Positions 46,477 to 59,107 of a stretch of DNA of 64,000 nucleotides are shown in pieces. Below the pieces are notes generated by a model that was not told the origin of the DNA, searched no databases, and saw only the letters and a program-made list of their open reading frames with translations. This DNA is from Chamaea fasciata (Eukaryota > Chordata > Aves > Passeriformes > Sylviidae), in NCBI GenBank assembly GCA_029207755.1, contig JARCOQ010000096.1, forward strand, positions 124,001-188,000, in the 5' to 3' direction. A program made the translations under genes and the position numbers. Every line of letters starts with the position of its first letter. Position 1 is the first letter of the stretch.

Positions 46477-46490
46477 GGAAAACCTTTGCC

Positions 46491-47321
46491 TTCAAAGTGA
46501 TGTGTCACACAGTCGAGTCTAGATTATTTCCCCCTCCAAACTCATGCTTGTTGCACTCCTGAGCATTGCGAAATGGATTATTGCCATATTGTAAAGCAGT
46601 CAATGCTAAAATTAATTTAAAAAAAAAAAAAAGACAAAAAAAGTTTAAAAAAAGAACCGATTCAAACTGTTTGAAGTAAAAGATGCTGTTTCTTTGTTTT
46701 CCTGAGCTGTGCTGTATTCTGAAGTGTAACTTAATTCTAAAGAACAATTAAGCATGTCTGCCTGGCCAGACAAGGACTGCAGAGCACCTGCTCTCCCGGG
46801 CCGGGAGCTGGCCGGATGCAGGTCATTTAGCTAATTAGCATGGCAATAAGCCCGTGCTAATAGGACCGGAGGGTTTAGGAATGCTAGCACGAGGCAGCTC
46901 CACACAGCATCCGTTCTGTGGTGCTGAGCCCAGAGCTGGAGCAGAGCACAGATCCCTTTGCATCCCTGACCCTGCTGTGCCTGGGTCTGTTTGGGATTTT
47001 CCCTAGAGAAGGGAAACTCGGCTTTGTTGTACCCTGAGCACGCTGTAATCCATGGGGAACTCCAAACCCACGGAGCCATGAACCCACCAGCCCACACCCA
47101 CCACTCCTCCCCTGCTTCCAGCATGGTCCAGCCAAAGGCAGAGCCTCCAAATATTTCCACTGGTAATGGCTGATTAGCTCAAGGTTGTTGGAGTCAAGCT
47201 GAGGTTTTAAAGTTGGCAAATTTATGCTTGGCTTTATTTGATTTTTCACGTTTTCCTTTTGCAGGTTGAATACCGACCCTTAATCAATGATAAGCAATTA
47301 AATGATCACACTGCAGTTTGC
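46491..47321. other. Non-coding stretch downstream of the protocadherin
   Basis: It is AT-rich to about 46740, then GC-richer to about 47170. The segment 46790-46870 has several TAATTAGC- and GCTAAT-type motifs that resemble homeodomain sites and could be an enhancer. The minus-strand frames at 46831-47249 have no recognisable domain and lack splice or promoter context. Confidence 0.4.
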
Positions 47322-47640
47322 TGCCCTGGTTTAGCTGGGTGAATAGACGGGAAGGAATTGGTTTGTGCAGACACAAAGTAAAGTTGAAGGCAAAGATTTT
47401 ATTTGGTATACATAGGAAAATTGTGTATAACTTATGTTATCCCTAGTGAAGAAAGAGATTGACGATTTCTTGTAAATATTTGAGTTTGTGTTTCTGGGAA
47501 GTCTCCCTGCTCTATGGCAAACTACAGGATCTGGGAGGGAGCAGTGTATGTCTGTGTATTGAAACAGCCCTAACCACACTCTACAAATAATGCAGCCGGG
47601 CACCATGTACTGCAGTCCAGCAGCATTTAAAGTCCAGTAA
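47322..47640 (-). mobile_element. LTR fragment, songbird ERV type (CCCTGGTTTAGCTGGG end)
   Basis: The left end TGCCCTGGTTTAGCTGGGTG resembles the TGTCCTGGTTTAG end of the LTR at 33384 and the common songbird LTR wording. A minus-strand AATAAA (complement at about 47399-47405) fits minus-strand transcription. The right edge near 47640 is uncertain, and the copy is old. Confidence 0.5.
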
Positions 47641-50600
47641 ATTTGCAGTAGTTCTATTTCAGGTTTCTGTACAGCATGTTGTCTTGTTAATTACAATGCT
47701 TATTAATAAACTAGATCCACGAAAGCAGTTTTCTCCTTTGCACTGTTTTCTTTGGGTTTCTGAAACATAAGTTGTTTAAAAGTATTCCCCTGGCTACACT
47801 TTTCTCCCATTTTCAGCTTTCCAAGTTTCCTTTTACTGGGAAGCCCCAGACTGCCAGAAAGTCAAGAAAATTTTACTTTATTTGTAGTTGCTTTGTGCAC
47901 CTGAGTAACAGGCTTCTGGTAAACAGTAAAAATATCCACACACAATGTGTACAGCAATTGAGCTTTATATGATCGGAAATATCTTCCATTTCTGTGTCAT
48001 TTCTCTTTGTACCAAGCTCCTTCCTTGCACTATGCCTCTGATACATTTACTTATAGAAAATCATTATGAGCTGGAGGCAGGAGTGTTTATGGTGTTTGCT
48101 TTTTTAGAAAAGAAGCTATTTCTAATTGAGAGAACATGGTTAATGGGTTGTTGTTGAGCTAAAGAGATTATCCTCTCACCATGAATGTGATATAAAGAAA
48201 TAACCATCAAACGAGGAACTAATGAAGCAACATTTTATGCATTCTTCTATCTTATTTTAGTCCATATTTAAGGAGCAGCTCTTGTTGGCCTGACACTAAG
48301 GCAATAATATCTTATTCTTTGATGCAGTTATGGCTTTTACATCTGCAGGAACTTTCAAGCAGGAAAATATTATTTATTTTGGCATCAGAACTCTGCACGA
48401 GTATGTTCCCTTACAGCCATAACTGCTGACACATCAGTTGCTAGGCTAGATAAATATTCAACCTCCAAATTAAGAAAATGGATGAAAATTTATGGAGCTG
48501 AAGGGTTTCCCTGGTTTGGATGGAGTTGGCAAAATTTTTTTTTTTTGCAGGGCCACCTCGGGAGGCAAGGAAAGTGTGGAATTTCACAGAGGTCTGGCAG
48601 AACAAGAACAGAGCAGGGCAGAAATGCGTAGTGCCTGAAGAAGTGCACCATTTTGTCCCTGGTGTCACTGCAGAGCTGCAGGGGAATTGCAGAATTGTGC
48701 TCCCCTCATTCTGCTTATCTCCCTGCAGGCACAGGGAGCACCTGGAGCCCTGCTCTGTCAAGGTGGAAATTCCTGAATCCACAGGGATTTGCTGTCCAGC
48801 CCGACAAAGTGCAATATTTTCACCAAAACACTGCAGCCCTGGTGCAGTGTTCAAAAAGCTTCTCTTGCCTGTTACGATGGGCTCCAACTCCTGCCAGGTA
48901 ATTTGGGCTGAGGGAAGGGCTTGCTAGAACACACACATGGATTTGTTTAAAAACAGAACATCTGGGTCCCAGAAGCAGACAGGTTTGGAGGAGTGCTGCC
49001 CACATGATATTTTAGCACTTTTGCCTTCTCCTCAGGTTTTTTCCAGGTGTGGGCTTAGGGCTGGGTTGCAGTTGGAGCAGTCATGAGTCTGCTCCTCCTT
49101 GGAAGTGCCACATGTCAAGCAGAAGAGGGAACAAGCAAGCAGGTGCTTCCTGCTTGCTTGTTCAGAAGACAGCTCTTCTCCCTTGAATAGTCATGAAAGT
49201 CATATTTGAAGAAGGTACTTGTGCACTTTACTGGCAAACATTTCTCCAAGATCTATTCTTTGTGTCCTGGTCCTTGCATTCCTATTCCAGTATGAAAACA
49301 TGACATGCCTGATAACTACAGTGAGACTCATAATGTATTTCCACTTTTATTTTTATTATTTTCATGATTTAGATGCCTTTTGTTGGTGCTAATTTAATGC
49401 TTAAAGCTAAAGTTCTGACAGTGGATATGTTTAGGGTGTGACACCTAGGTCTTCATATATAATTCAAAGAAGAAAGAGAAATCTGTAGGTTCATGCATTC
49501 TGCTTTTCACTGTGGAATTGGTGCAACCTCTTCTCGCCTTTTTTTGCCACCAGGATTAAGTCTGTGTTCATAAAAAAGAAAGTTGCTGTGAACATCCATC
49601 CAAGAGACAGATGAACAAGGTGCCTGGGAGCTCTGTACTAGATTTTAACCCCTAGCTGTAAGACACCAGCTGTGATGTGTTCTAGAGCAGATGAGTAGGA
49701 TGTGCAAAGAAAAAAGGACACTTTTATAAGGCACAGAAATGAAGTCATTCATTGCCACTGCAGCTGTTATGCATGTGGTAAAAGAGTTGATTAACACAAA
49801 GAGATTAAACCAAGAGAAATTGCTTTTAACCTGTGCTTAGCTTGAGTTGTTGTTTAGTTACCAGAGAGGATAAAAGGCTGTACCCAAAAGCTTGTCTAAA
49901 CTTCGCAAATTTCAGCTGTTCTATAAGGGATGTGGGGTATTTCTTCTCTGCTGTGTAGATCAAACTTCTGTGTACAGAGGGAAGTTAAAATCAGTCTGAA
50001 AAAATAAGTGATTATAAGAGGGGTGAATAGGTGGGGGGAAAGGTGAATACTTTGAATACTTTTGAGAAAAAAAGACACAGGCAAACAGGAAAAATGGCCA
50101 ACCTTTCCAGCTAACACGTACGCTGAGATACACTGGGCTGTCTGCAGTGCAATGCTAATTTTATTCATTAGCATTTTATAGATATGCAAAATTTTTGGTT
50201 TGCATAGAAATATCTGTTAAAAATCAATATAATCAAGATCTGTAATGACAAAGGAGACCTACTTGGAATACTTTGAGGCCTATTTAAAAAGGCTCTTTCC
50301 CCAGGAAATCTTACAGGCTCATTTCTAGAAAATATAAAGGGACTCTTGCTGTTGCTGTGCAAAAGCAAATGCTTTGAAGTGATTTGAGCTGGAGAGACCA
50401 CAATGGAGCAGAATGATTTAAAAACTGAAAACTGATGAAAAAAGAAAGATACATAATCAACCTAAGTATAAGTACAGACACTCCAAATGTAATTTTCATT
50501 GTTTTCAAATTTCATCTCTGTATGAGAGACAAATGTCAGCATTGGGTATCACTCTAGTTACTAAACATAATCTAAAAATATTCATCATCTTATGGAGGCA

Positions 50601-52050
50601 TGCACAAAGTCAGAGCTTCCTGTCTTGGCAGATCCAAGCTGATGTTTGTTTGTTTCAATTGCAGCAGAGACATTTAGCACCGTGCCTGCCTGGTAATGTA
50701 GGAAATGTAATGCAAGGCCTTGACATCTGAAAAGTAAAGACTGTCTGAGCTGACTCATAAAAATGATGCTGGGGAAATTGGCAAAGAAAACAAGCCTCTG
50801 AAATTCTAAACAAGCTCTTTAAATGCAGAAAAAAAGAATCTAAAGGGTCACATTTGCAGCTTATGTGCTGCAGATAATGTGCTGCACAGCTCCTTCCCTA
50901 TAAAGCAAAATTGTCACCGTGAGGCAGGGGAAGGTTGAGCCTTTTTGTTAGCTGGAGTCACTCTCCTGCAATGATTGCACCCAATCAAACTACTTGGGTT
51001 TTTAAATGCTTTTTAACAGATTTCAGCCTATTGACTCAAAAATGTGTTTCTTGTCACTGTAAAACTACTGAATATTAAAGAAAAGATAAAATTTTCCAAC
51101 CTCAAAGCTGTCACTTCAGTCTACAAAAGGCAGTTATTGAAGCCTATTACTGTTTTGGCAGTGCTTGTCTGAAATTCCCTAAAAATATGCCACTAAAATT
51201 CAAAGAAAGGACTACAAAAACACTAATATTGAAGATTTATGCTGTAAAATTTGAGTTCATTTGCATATAAATGATTCATTGAATATAGGAGATGTAATGA
51301 AAATTCAGGAATCTTAATGTTTACTCTATGTAGAACATCTGATGCGAGTACCTAAATCTAATTACAGTGAAAGGAAATCTAGCCAGCAGGCTGAATACAA
51401 ACAAACAAAAATAAATAAATAAAACCACATTTGCTGATTACATACTGGGAGGAAAAAAATCCGTGTACGTCTAATTAGACACAATGGCCAAGGTTATCTA
51501 CATCACCCATAATTTTAGGGGGCTTTTTTGTCAAAGTTCATTGTCTAAGGAATCTCTGAGCTGGGGATAGGGTAAAAGTAACCTTTAGGGGTAATTCCTT
51601 CACTTGGAAAATTTTGGAACCTCCATGTGCTCACCTGAGGATGGAGAGAAGCTGGGAAATAAGATGTCTGCCTTTCAGACGGCTAACATCAAATGAGTCC
51701 AAACCCAGCATTTGCATGAAGGTTTCTGTTCTAAGTATGAGAAGTGTGATGAGTGTGCACCAAATGGGACAATCCCAACCCCTCTTGTCCAGCAAGTATG
51801 ACCTGTCCTCTCAGGCTGGTTTGCCTGCCAGGAGGCACCTGGGTGTGTTCTGTGCTCATGCCACGTTCCTGTCAGAGGAATGCAAGAGGCTGAGGTTTGA
51901 TGTGCACAAAAGAACAAAGAGTTGGGTTTGCACTAAAGACAAATCAGCAAATTTTTTTCTGTGACGAGTTCTGCTTAACCAGCTCAAGAGGCAGCTGAGC
52001 AGAGAGCTGTGCTCCCATGGTGTGAACTGGGATTAGTTTAAGGAGCTGAG
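47641..52050. other. AT-rich non-coding stretch, no gene
   Basis: A GC-richer island at about 48520-48930 has open frames on both strands but no recognised domain and no consistent splice sites. The rest is ordinary AT-rich DNA. Confidence 0.45.
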
Positions 52051-52495
52051 TGTGATGCCTTGGGAAGGCTGACCTGGAACAGAGGTTGGACAGAGCTAGA
52101 AAATAAAGTAGGTGTTTATTGAAAGACCTCCAGGATACACCTTGGGCAGGACAAGAATCTGGCATGGGGTACATGCAAGGTAGACCCAAAATGGTCACAA
52201 AATGGAAGAGCAGTCAGGAAGTCTTACATTTTTATAAGTTTTGGTCCATTTCCATCTTGGGGTTTAATAGTCAAATTGCAGCTTCAGGTTGTGAGGTCCC
52301 ATCCTTCTTGTTCCTCCCTCCCAGCCCACCCTTGTTTGTGCTTTTGGGACTGAAAGTTGTCCTTGGTGTGCAGCAGGAAAAGGATTTGTTTTGTGTCCCT
52401 GCTCTGTGCAGAGCTGAGTGACACTGGCTGTGAGGCTCAGAACTGCACCCCTGGGCAGCACAGAACCTGAAATACATAAAAGATTAAACTTAAGG
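52051..52495 (-). mobile_element. Solo LTR, songbird ERV type (TGTGATGCCTTGGGAAGG end)
   Basis: The segment begins TGTGATGCCTTGGGAAGGCT and continues with wording I know from a frequent songbird LTR: GGTGTTTATTGAAAGACCTC, CACCTTGGGCAGGACAAGA, and CCTCCCAGCCCACCCTTG. Read on the minus strand, a TATAAAAA box (complement at about 52229-52237) precedes an AATAAA signal (complement at 52115-52120) by about 110 bases, the correct order for an LTR. The right edge is approximate. No internal viral sequence is attached. Confidence 0.7.
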
Positions 52496-55400
52496 CATCA
52501 AGTGCAGTTGCTGGGTTGCCACTTCCCTTTCTTCACCCCCTTGCTCGATGCTGTGCTGGCACATCCCTCTCTCTTTTATGTCTGTTAGAATGCCAACTGT
52601 GCTTAGGCATGCACACCTGTACCACAGAGGAACTGAACAAAAAACATTAAATAATCTTTCTCCTGTGTAGGGAAAACACCAAGAGGGAGAAAGAAATCTA
52701 CAAGGAGTCTTGCCATAATGCAAAGAAGTTGTTAAATGGTCTTGCCACTTCATGACAAAAAAAGCTCTCCTGAAGTGGGAAAATGGATTTTTATGAGTTT
52801 ACCTGTTTGCTAACTGCCTAAATTTGAACAATATGTGGCTGCAAGCAGGCAAGAAAAGTGTTATCTCAATGAAATTGCTTTCCCACAGCATCATTTGTCA
52901 CCCGGACAGAGGTCACATGCAGAGGAAGAGCCTGTGAGGAACTCATCTTGGACTGACCCAGGTGGTTTCACCAAGTCTCCTTTGCTTGGGAATCTCTTGG
53001 AATACTATCATCCACGTTGTACAGCAGGACAGCTCTGACAGTGCCATTTCTAACAGGAAAAGTACTACAGTCTAGCTTTCCATTAAATGATTTCAATATT
53101 TAGCAGCTCCTTTTGGGTACACCTCAAACTCCTTCTCACTGGACTTTCCCAAGTTTACTTGGACAAAATCTGCACCATTAAGTTTTAACAATTTTTTTTT
53201 TTACTAATTATTAATTCATTATTTTCTGGACTGTGTCAACACTGCATGTTCTCCACATGGCCAGGAATGAGCTGCCAAAAGCCTGTAGCTCAACAGCAGC
53301 TGCCTTATCCAACGGATCTGTCTCACATGCTGCAGCACGTGGCAACAAAATTAGGACTTCCTGCCAGATTTGGCAAATTTCTGCTTCCCAGAAAGGCTCT
53401 CAACTCATGAGATTGCCAGGAACACTCATTAGATAAGGTCGTATTTGGCTGCAGTTGGCAAAAACTTAATTAAAGTAACTCCAGCTGTAGTAATACCAGT
53501 AGTAGGGAGTTTGTGGCAGATGCAGCGTGAATTTTAGTCTGAAAAACACCTTTAGTAGTGTTCTCCAAGCCAATTCCACAGGGATAAATGACCTGAGATA
53601 TAAGTTTAAGATGAGAAATATGCACAGGCAGTAAAAGTGTGGGTGCTGGTAAGAAGGAAATAATGTCGGAGTTGCCTTTACCTGGTTCTCAGCTCAGCTG
53701 GACATAAATATGCACAGTAAATGTGCACTCTCTTTTTTTTTTTTTTTTATATCTATAGATCATTTTCCCTCAACTTTATTCTTTGTATCATAAACCTTTT
53801 TAACTACCCCAAAATTTTCTTGCTTTGAGTTACTCACCTTCTGAAGGAATTTTCCCTGAAACTTTAGTTGCTCGGCCACGGTTACCTTCATAGATCAGGT
53901 GTGACATGAAAATATCATAATAACAGATATAAATTCCAGGAACAACTTCTTGTGATTTCAGTGCAGAAAGTTCATATCCAGAGTAGGAAAATTATTCTTT
54001 TATACAGCTACATTACACTTCTTCCCTGGAAGTGCAGGTACTTGATAAAGTTAGATATTTATATTGTATTTCATGCACATTTTATAACTTGATTTGGCAT
54101 TTTTTTAAGTGGAATCTGTGGCAGCCATAATAAATAAAGGCTCACAGATTATTCTGCACAGGAATGTGCCCATTTTTGCTCAGTTTATGAATACTAATTT
54201 AAACGGGCTGAATTTGTGACTATTGATTCTATAACTTTTGCTAACCATAAAGGGCTTAAAATTAAGTGATCAATTGAATGGTGACCCTCTAGAGAGGCTT
54301 TGGCTGTTCAGCATAAGTCTAAGAAGTTTTACATAAGTAGATTTTAACTATATTGCTTGATAAAATAACTGAATAAATCAAGGTTATTTTAACCTTGTTC
54401 ATTTAAATTAAAAAAAAAAGGAAACTGTGTGTTTATTGCAGAAAATTGTGGAGTAAAATTGCATTTTACTGCTGAAATATGTTAATTTATAGTATTATTA
54501 TTACTATGGAAATGTATACGTATTGAAATAACACTGACAAAGGTGATTTGTACAAACCAGTGTTACATCCCACGCTTCTGTCCTTAAGCGGCAGAGGTAA
54601 AAAAAGACAGAAAATATCATAAATTCTTGGTAATATCTCTGACTATTGTGGCAGTTTGTTCCTTTGTGGCCTTTCTACCCCAATTTCAGCAACAAATAAA
54701 ATGATTTTAGCAAAAATGGAAACAGATGTACCTCTCAATTTCTATTTAAGGCAGCTTGCATTCTAGAGTAATTTAAATGTGATGTTAGAAATTAGGATAG
54801 CAAAAGTAATTGAGCCTTTGTAATTTTAATATAATTGTCTACAAGTGAAATTAGGAGAAACCAGTTAAGATGAGTGCTTGAGGAAATACAGTCAATAGGG
54901 AAACTGTCAACAGGGCACATCCTGGTTTCTAAAGCTACCCTGAAGTCTTAAGAGTTGAATTCTGTAATGGAATGAAATTAGCATTAAAAGTTATATTAAC
55001 ATGATAACTTTTATAGTCAAGTTACACTGTCCAGCTGTCCCTACCAGAGCTTTCCTCTCCTTTGAATGCAAGCTTCCAAGTCCTCATGCTTTGCAGATGC
55101 AATTTATTTTTCATTTACCATAAATAACATCACTACTTGTCCCAGTAATTTTATTTGGCCTTTTCCCACTGCAGTTTTCCAAAGGTGTTTGATAATCCTC
55201 GTGCTACTGCACAAGAATAGTTTTCATAGAAGGTTTTCTCCAAAGAGATACTCATCACTGAGAAGGCAGGGGACACGAGTGCCTGGCTGCCATTTATTGC
55301 ACAGAAAGCAGTGCTGCAATTCTCTGTCATTGCATCATCTGTTCAGCCCAGGTTATTCACTCCTCTGCATTATCGAGATTGCATTCTTCCTCCCTGAGAA

Positions 55401-58400
55401 ACAGCAGTAACAATTTCCAAAATGACAGCTTAAGTGACTCCATGGCTCTTTATATCTATTCAGAACTCTTGTCTCCTTGCAAATTTTCATTGCTTTCTTT
55501 AAAAGCAGCTTGTGAGAAATGCAATAAATTATTAATGCTACATGTCATAAAATAAAATAAATACTTACCTTTTGAAGAAGCGGATCCACTAATCAAGAGT
55601 AAATGAATGCACGTGAATTATTCAGAGAACCTCAAATAGTGCAACTTGTACTCAAATTGAATATTGTGAATAGAATATTTGCAACATAACAAAAAGAACT
55701 TCCACTCACATTAACTCCTCCATTTTCATAACAGGAAATGGGATTTTTATTCTTTTTAATCAGAGTAAACATTTTTCCCACCTTGCAAACGCAGAAAGGT
55801 CTAGGGTAGGTTTTGGCACTTTGTCACCTTTAAGCATCCTCCTAAAGTAATGTTTATGTTGATGAGAACAGTTGTTGGGGCAGGTGTTGCCTATTTCAAA
55901 GGAAGCAGGTAGGGCTCTATTCCTAAGCAGCAGAATTATGTCTCACTTACTGGGAGCTGCAGGTTGGCACTCGTTGAACAGCTGTGCAAAGAACATGGGA
56001 AATGCCACCACTTGTTGGGAGAAAGGGAGCACTGCTGAGCTGGCAGCATTTCCAACCAGTGAGTGACAGCATCAAGGGCAAGGCAGGAATGAGATCTCAG
56101 GCTATTAATTAAAAACAGCTCCTGCAGCCAGAATTTGATTCCTCCCTCTTTACAATCTATTCATGTCAATGAAGTTTCTGGCGCTGCTTCAGGAATTTTT
56201 CACTACAGCACCCTGTTTTCCACAGTGTGGTGTTTATCCCTCCCAGATATTTGCATTCCCCAGCAGTTTTCTTTTGGGGAAAAAACACCCCAAAAAGTAG
56301 CTGTGCCACATTTCTCAATGCATCTGCAAAATCTTGTCCTTGCAAACAGAAGGCTTACAAGTTCTGGGTTATGTTCAGGTTGTCATTTCCTTTAGATGTT
56401 TTTATTGACTAGATTCTCCTGGATTCAAATGGACCTGCCCAGGAACAATGAGGAATGACAGATTGGTAAAAGCAATGATATTTTTCACAAGGAAGTAAAG
56501 CAAAGGATAGAGTTTGTGATTCTATTCCTCACTGGTTCAGTGATCCAGTCTCAAATCTTTGGCATAGTTAAGTTTCCCTTCTCAGTTCAGTTTGCTCATT
56601 CAGTAAATTCCTGATTTCCCAGTATTGCACTACAAACAAAATTTTCTCAAGTGGAAGACAGGTAGGAGGGAAGCAAGATAACTTCAAGAAGACATACAAA
56701 TAACATCTCAAAATCTAGAAAATAACAGTATTGTTTCAGACACACAGTGCCTGTCCTCATTCATTGGGGCTGGAGAGCTGCTGGAATACTTTGGAACAGC
56801 CTTTATGTGAACCTGAAACCAATGCTGATATTTTCTATATCCTGGTATCAGTGTAACCTCTGAGCTACTCAATAAATCACACAGCTTTGTTTAATTTAAG
56901 CAACATCAACAACCTGGAAGTACTGCACTTCTGAACAGGATTTGAAACTGCAGATGCCATTTGGGAATCTGAGATTTGGCAGGCATTCCTCGACCCATGA
57001 TCCTATTACCAAATTAGTGCTCAAATCAAGTAGCAAGTTTGAGACCTCAAACCTGGTCCAATTCCTGTTGAAATCAATGGGGTTTTTTCCCATGGAATTC
57101 ACTGGCCATCTGTTGAAACCAAATGTGTTTTGTATTTTGTGACAAAAAGAGTAATAAGCAAGAGAATATTTTCATCTCAGATAGTATTTTCCTTAGAGAA
57201 AAGCCACAATCTGGAGCTACTGGATTTACAAAGGCCTTTTGTTCCATCCTGAAGGCACAAAATGTCTCCAAATACCAATATTCCCACTAGCTTTATGTGC
57301 CATGTCTCTGGAATAAAGATATTTTTCTGGTTGTGATTCAAAAACATTGCTAGAATCTGCAATAACCTTGAAGAAAACTTCCTGGAGGATATGCCAATTT
57401 CCTTCAGAATTTAGCATTAATCTAGGAACATTAAGGACACACCGAGCTCTATCAGATTTAACTGAAATGTAAGAGTCACTTAAGTGTTGTTATGTTTTTC
57501 TACTCAACTTTGATCATGCTTACATGCCTTCACAGATTCCTTTACAAATTGTTTTAAGCTATGTACTAGGTAAGTGATAGACTATCTGTACATTTATATA
57601 CATAGAGACAAGATCTTTTTCAATATAGAGTGAGCAGGTCAAAGCAGAGGCAGAGAGAATGTATTTGTCACATCTTCTATTCAATCTCATTTGTTTTTCC
57701 ATCTACAGGTATTCATCATAAATCTACTAAAACATACTGGAATGCACTGGAAGGGCAGCCTCAATAATGTCAGGATATTTCTGTTATCAGGACTAGATTT
57801 TAACAGCAGTATCACTTTCCATTTCAAGCCTGTGATAAAACCTCTGCTGCTGTTTGAGAGCTGTCTGACAAAATATTTCCTTGTTTCAAACGTGCCAGGG
57901 AGATGAATGATTGGGTTGGCAGAATGCTGCAGACAAAAGGTTAGGAACATTCTTACTCCAGATTATTTTCTGAATATAACTTGGGTTGAAATACAGATTA
58001 TCTCCTTTAAATCTGGAATCCTTATTCCTATGTTCTGCTGGGTGCTGGAATTTTCAGGACCTGAGCTATCAGAACCAAAATCCAGTGAAGCTGACTAAAA
58101 GACTTTCATGAACCTTCAGTGGACCATGAATCATGCGCTAAATGCATAAGGTTTCTCTTACAGCACTGAAAATATATCTTGGTTGATTTTATATATTTTA
58201 TTTAATAGATCTCTCACTACCATCAAAAAGAAAATGTATTTACTATTAGTTAGTAAAATGAATGATTACTTTGAAGATCTTCCTGTCCTCAGCAGTTTGA
58301 GCATGCCTTGCCCTGCTGTCGACATCCTGTATGTGTGCAAACATGTATGTGCCAGTCACATAAATAATAATATTTATTATTCCAAACAAATAATTGCAGT

Positions 58401-58969
58401 CTCTTCTCAAATCTAATATCCTTGAGCCCATCAAAATGTTCAGCACCATCCTGCTGCCAGTTCATTTCGCCCCTCCCAGACTATGTGTTTGTTTCCCACA
58501 AAACACTGATCAAAACAGTCGGAGAGTTTGGCCTGCAGGCAAGGCTTTGGCAACTTCATTTTAGTGCTAAATCTGATTTTCAGTCCCAAATTAAAGGTTT
58601 TGTGTTCTCCTCGTCTCCCGACTCCTGCTGAGTTTCCTTCTCCAGAACCAAGACGCCACTGATTTCTCCTCGAGTGCAGAGGCAGCAGTGCCAGCAGCAC
58701 TCCTCTGAAGGGTTTGGAACAGGGTGGGAGCCAAGAGCTGGGAGGACTCGTCTCTCACAACTTGTTCAGTGTGCCGTGGCTCTTGGCTGCCTGCTCTGTG
58801 TCAGGCTGACATGGGCTGCTGCAGGGTTTCCCACACCATCCCTCCCTCTCCTGTCCTCTGAGCAGCGGACTTTGAAATCTTTGAAAAGATTAGTTCTATT
58901 TTAAAAGCATTTCATGCATGTGTTCAGTTTCTTTACATCTTAATTCTGAGTATTCACTAGCAATGCCTG
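52496..58969. other. AT-rich non-coding stretch, no gene
   Basis: I saw only short homopolymer runs and scattered short open frames. Nothing has splice context or a recognisable protein match. Confidence 0.5.
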
Positions 58970-59107
58970 CCCCTTCCCTTCCCTTCCCTTCCCTTCCCTT
59001 CCCTTCCCTTCCCTTCCCTTCCCTTCCCTTCCCTTCCCTTCCCTTCCCTTCCCTTCCCTTCCCTTCCCTTCCCTTCCCTTCCCTTCCCTTCCCTTCCCTT
59101 CCCTTCC
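58970..59107. repeat. CCCTT pentanucleotide array, about 27 units
   Basis: A nearly perfect array of CCCTT units, all pyrimidine on the plus strand and all purine on the minus strand. No interruptions are seen until CCCCC near the end. The repeating Pro-Ser-Leu-Pro-Phe frame across it is a by-product of the pentanucleotide. Such homopurine-homopyrimidine tracts can form triplex DNA and are usually length-variable. Confidence 0.97.

Larger units (their letters stand above)
43382..46490 (+). other. Probable 3'UTR of the protocadherin gene
   Basis: The region after the stop codon is AT-rich, free of recognised transposons and lacks other genes. Possible polyadenylation signals lie at 43612, 44016 and 46471. 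The last one is followed by a TGATGTGT element, the expected downstream signal, so I place the distal end near 46490. A Pumilio-type TGTAAATA lies at 46134-46141. A G-rich tract at 45704-45740 would be in the sense RNA. The extent is inferred; no transcript evidence is available. Confidence 0.45.

Noticed and set aside
46831..47249. Overlapping minus-strand frames of about 110-120 codons
   Set aside because: No recognisable domain, no splice or promoter signals, and the GC-richer patch alone can account for them.
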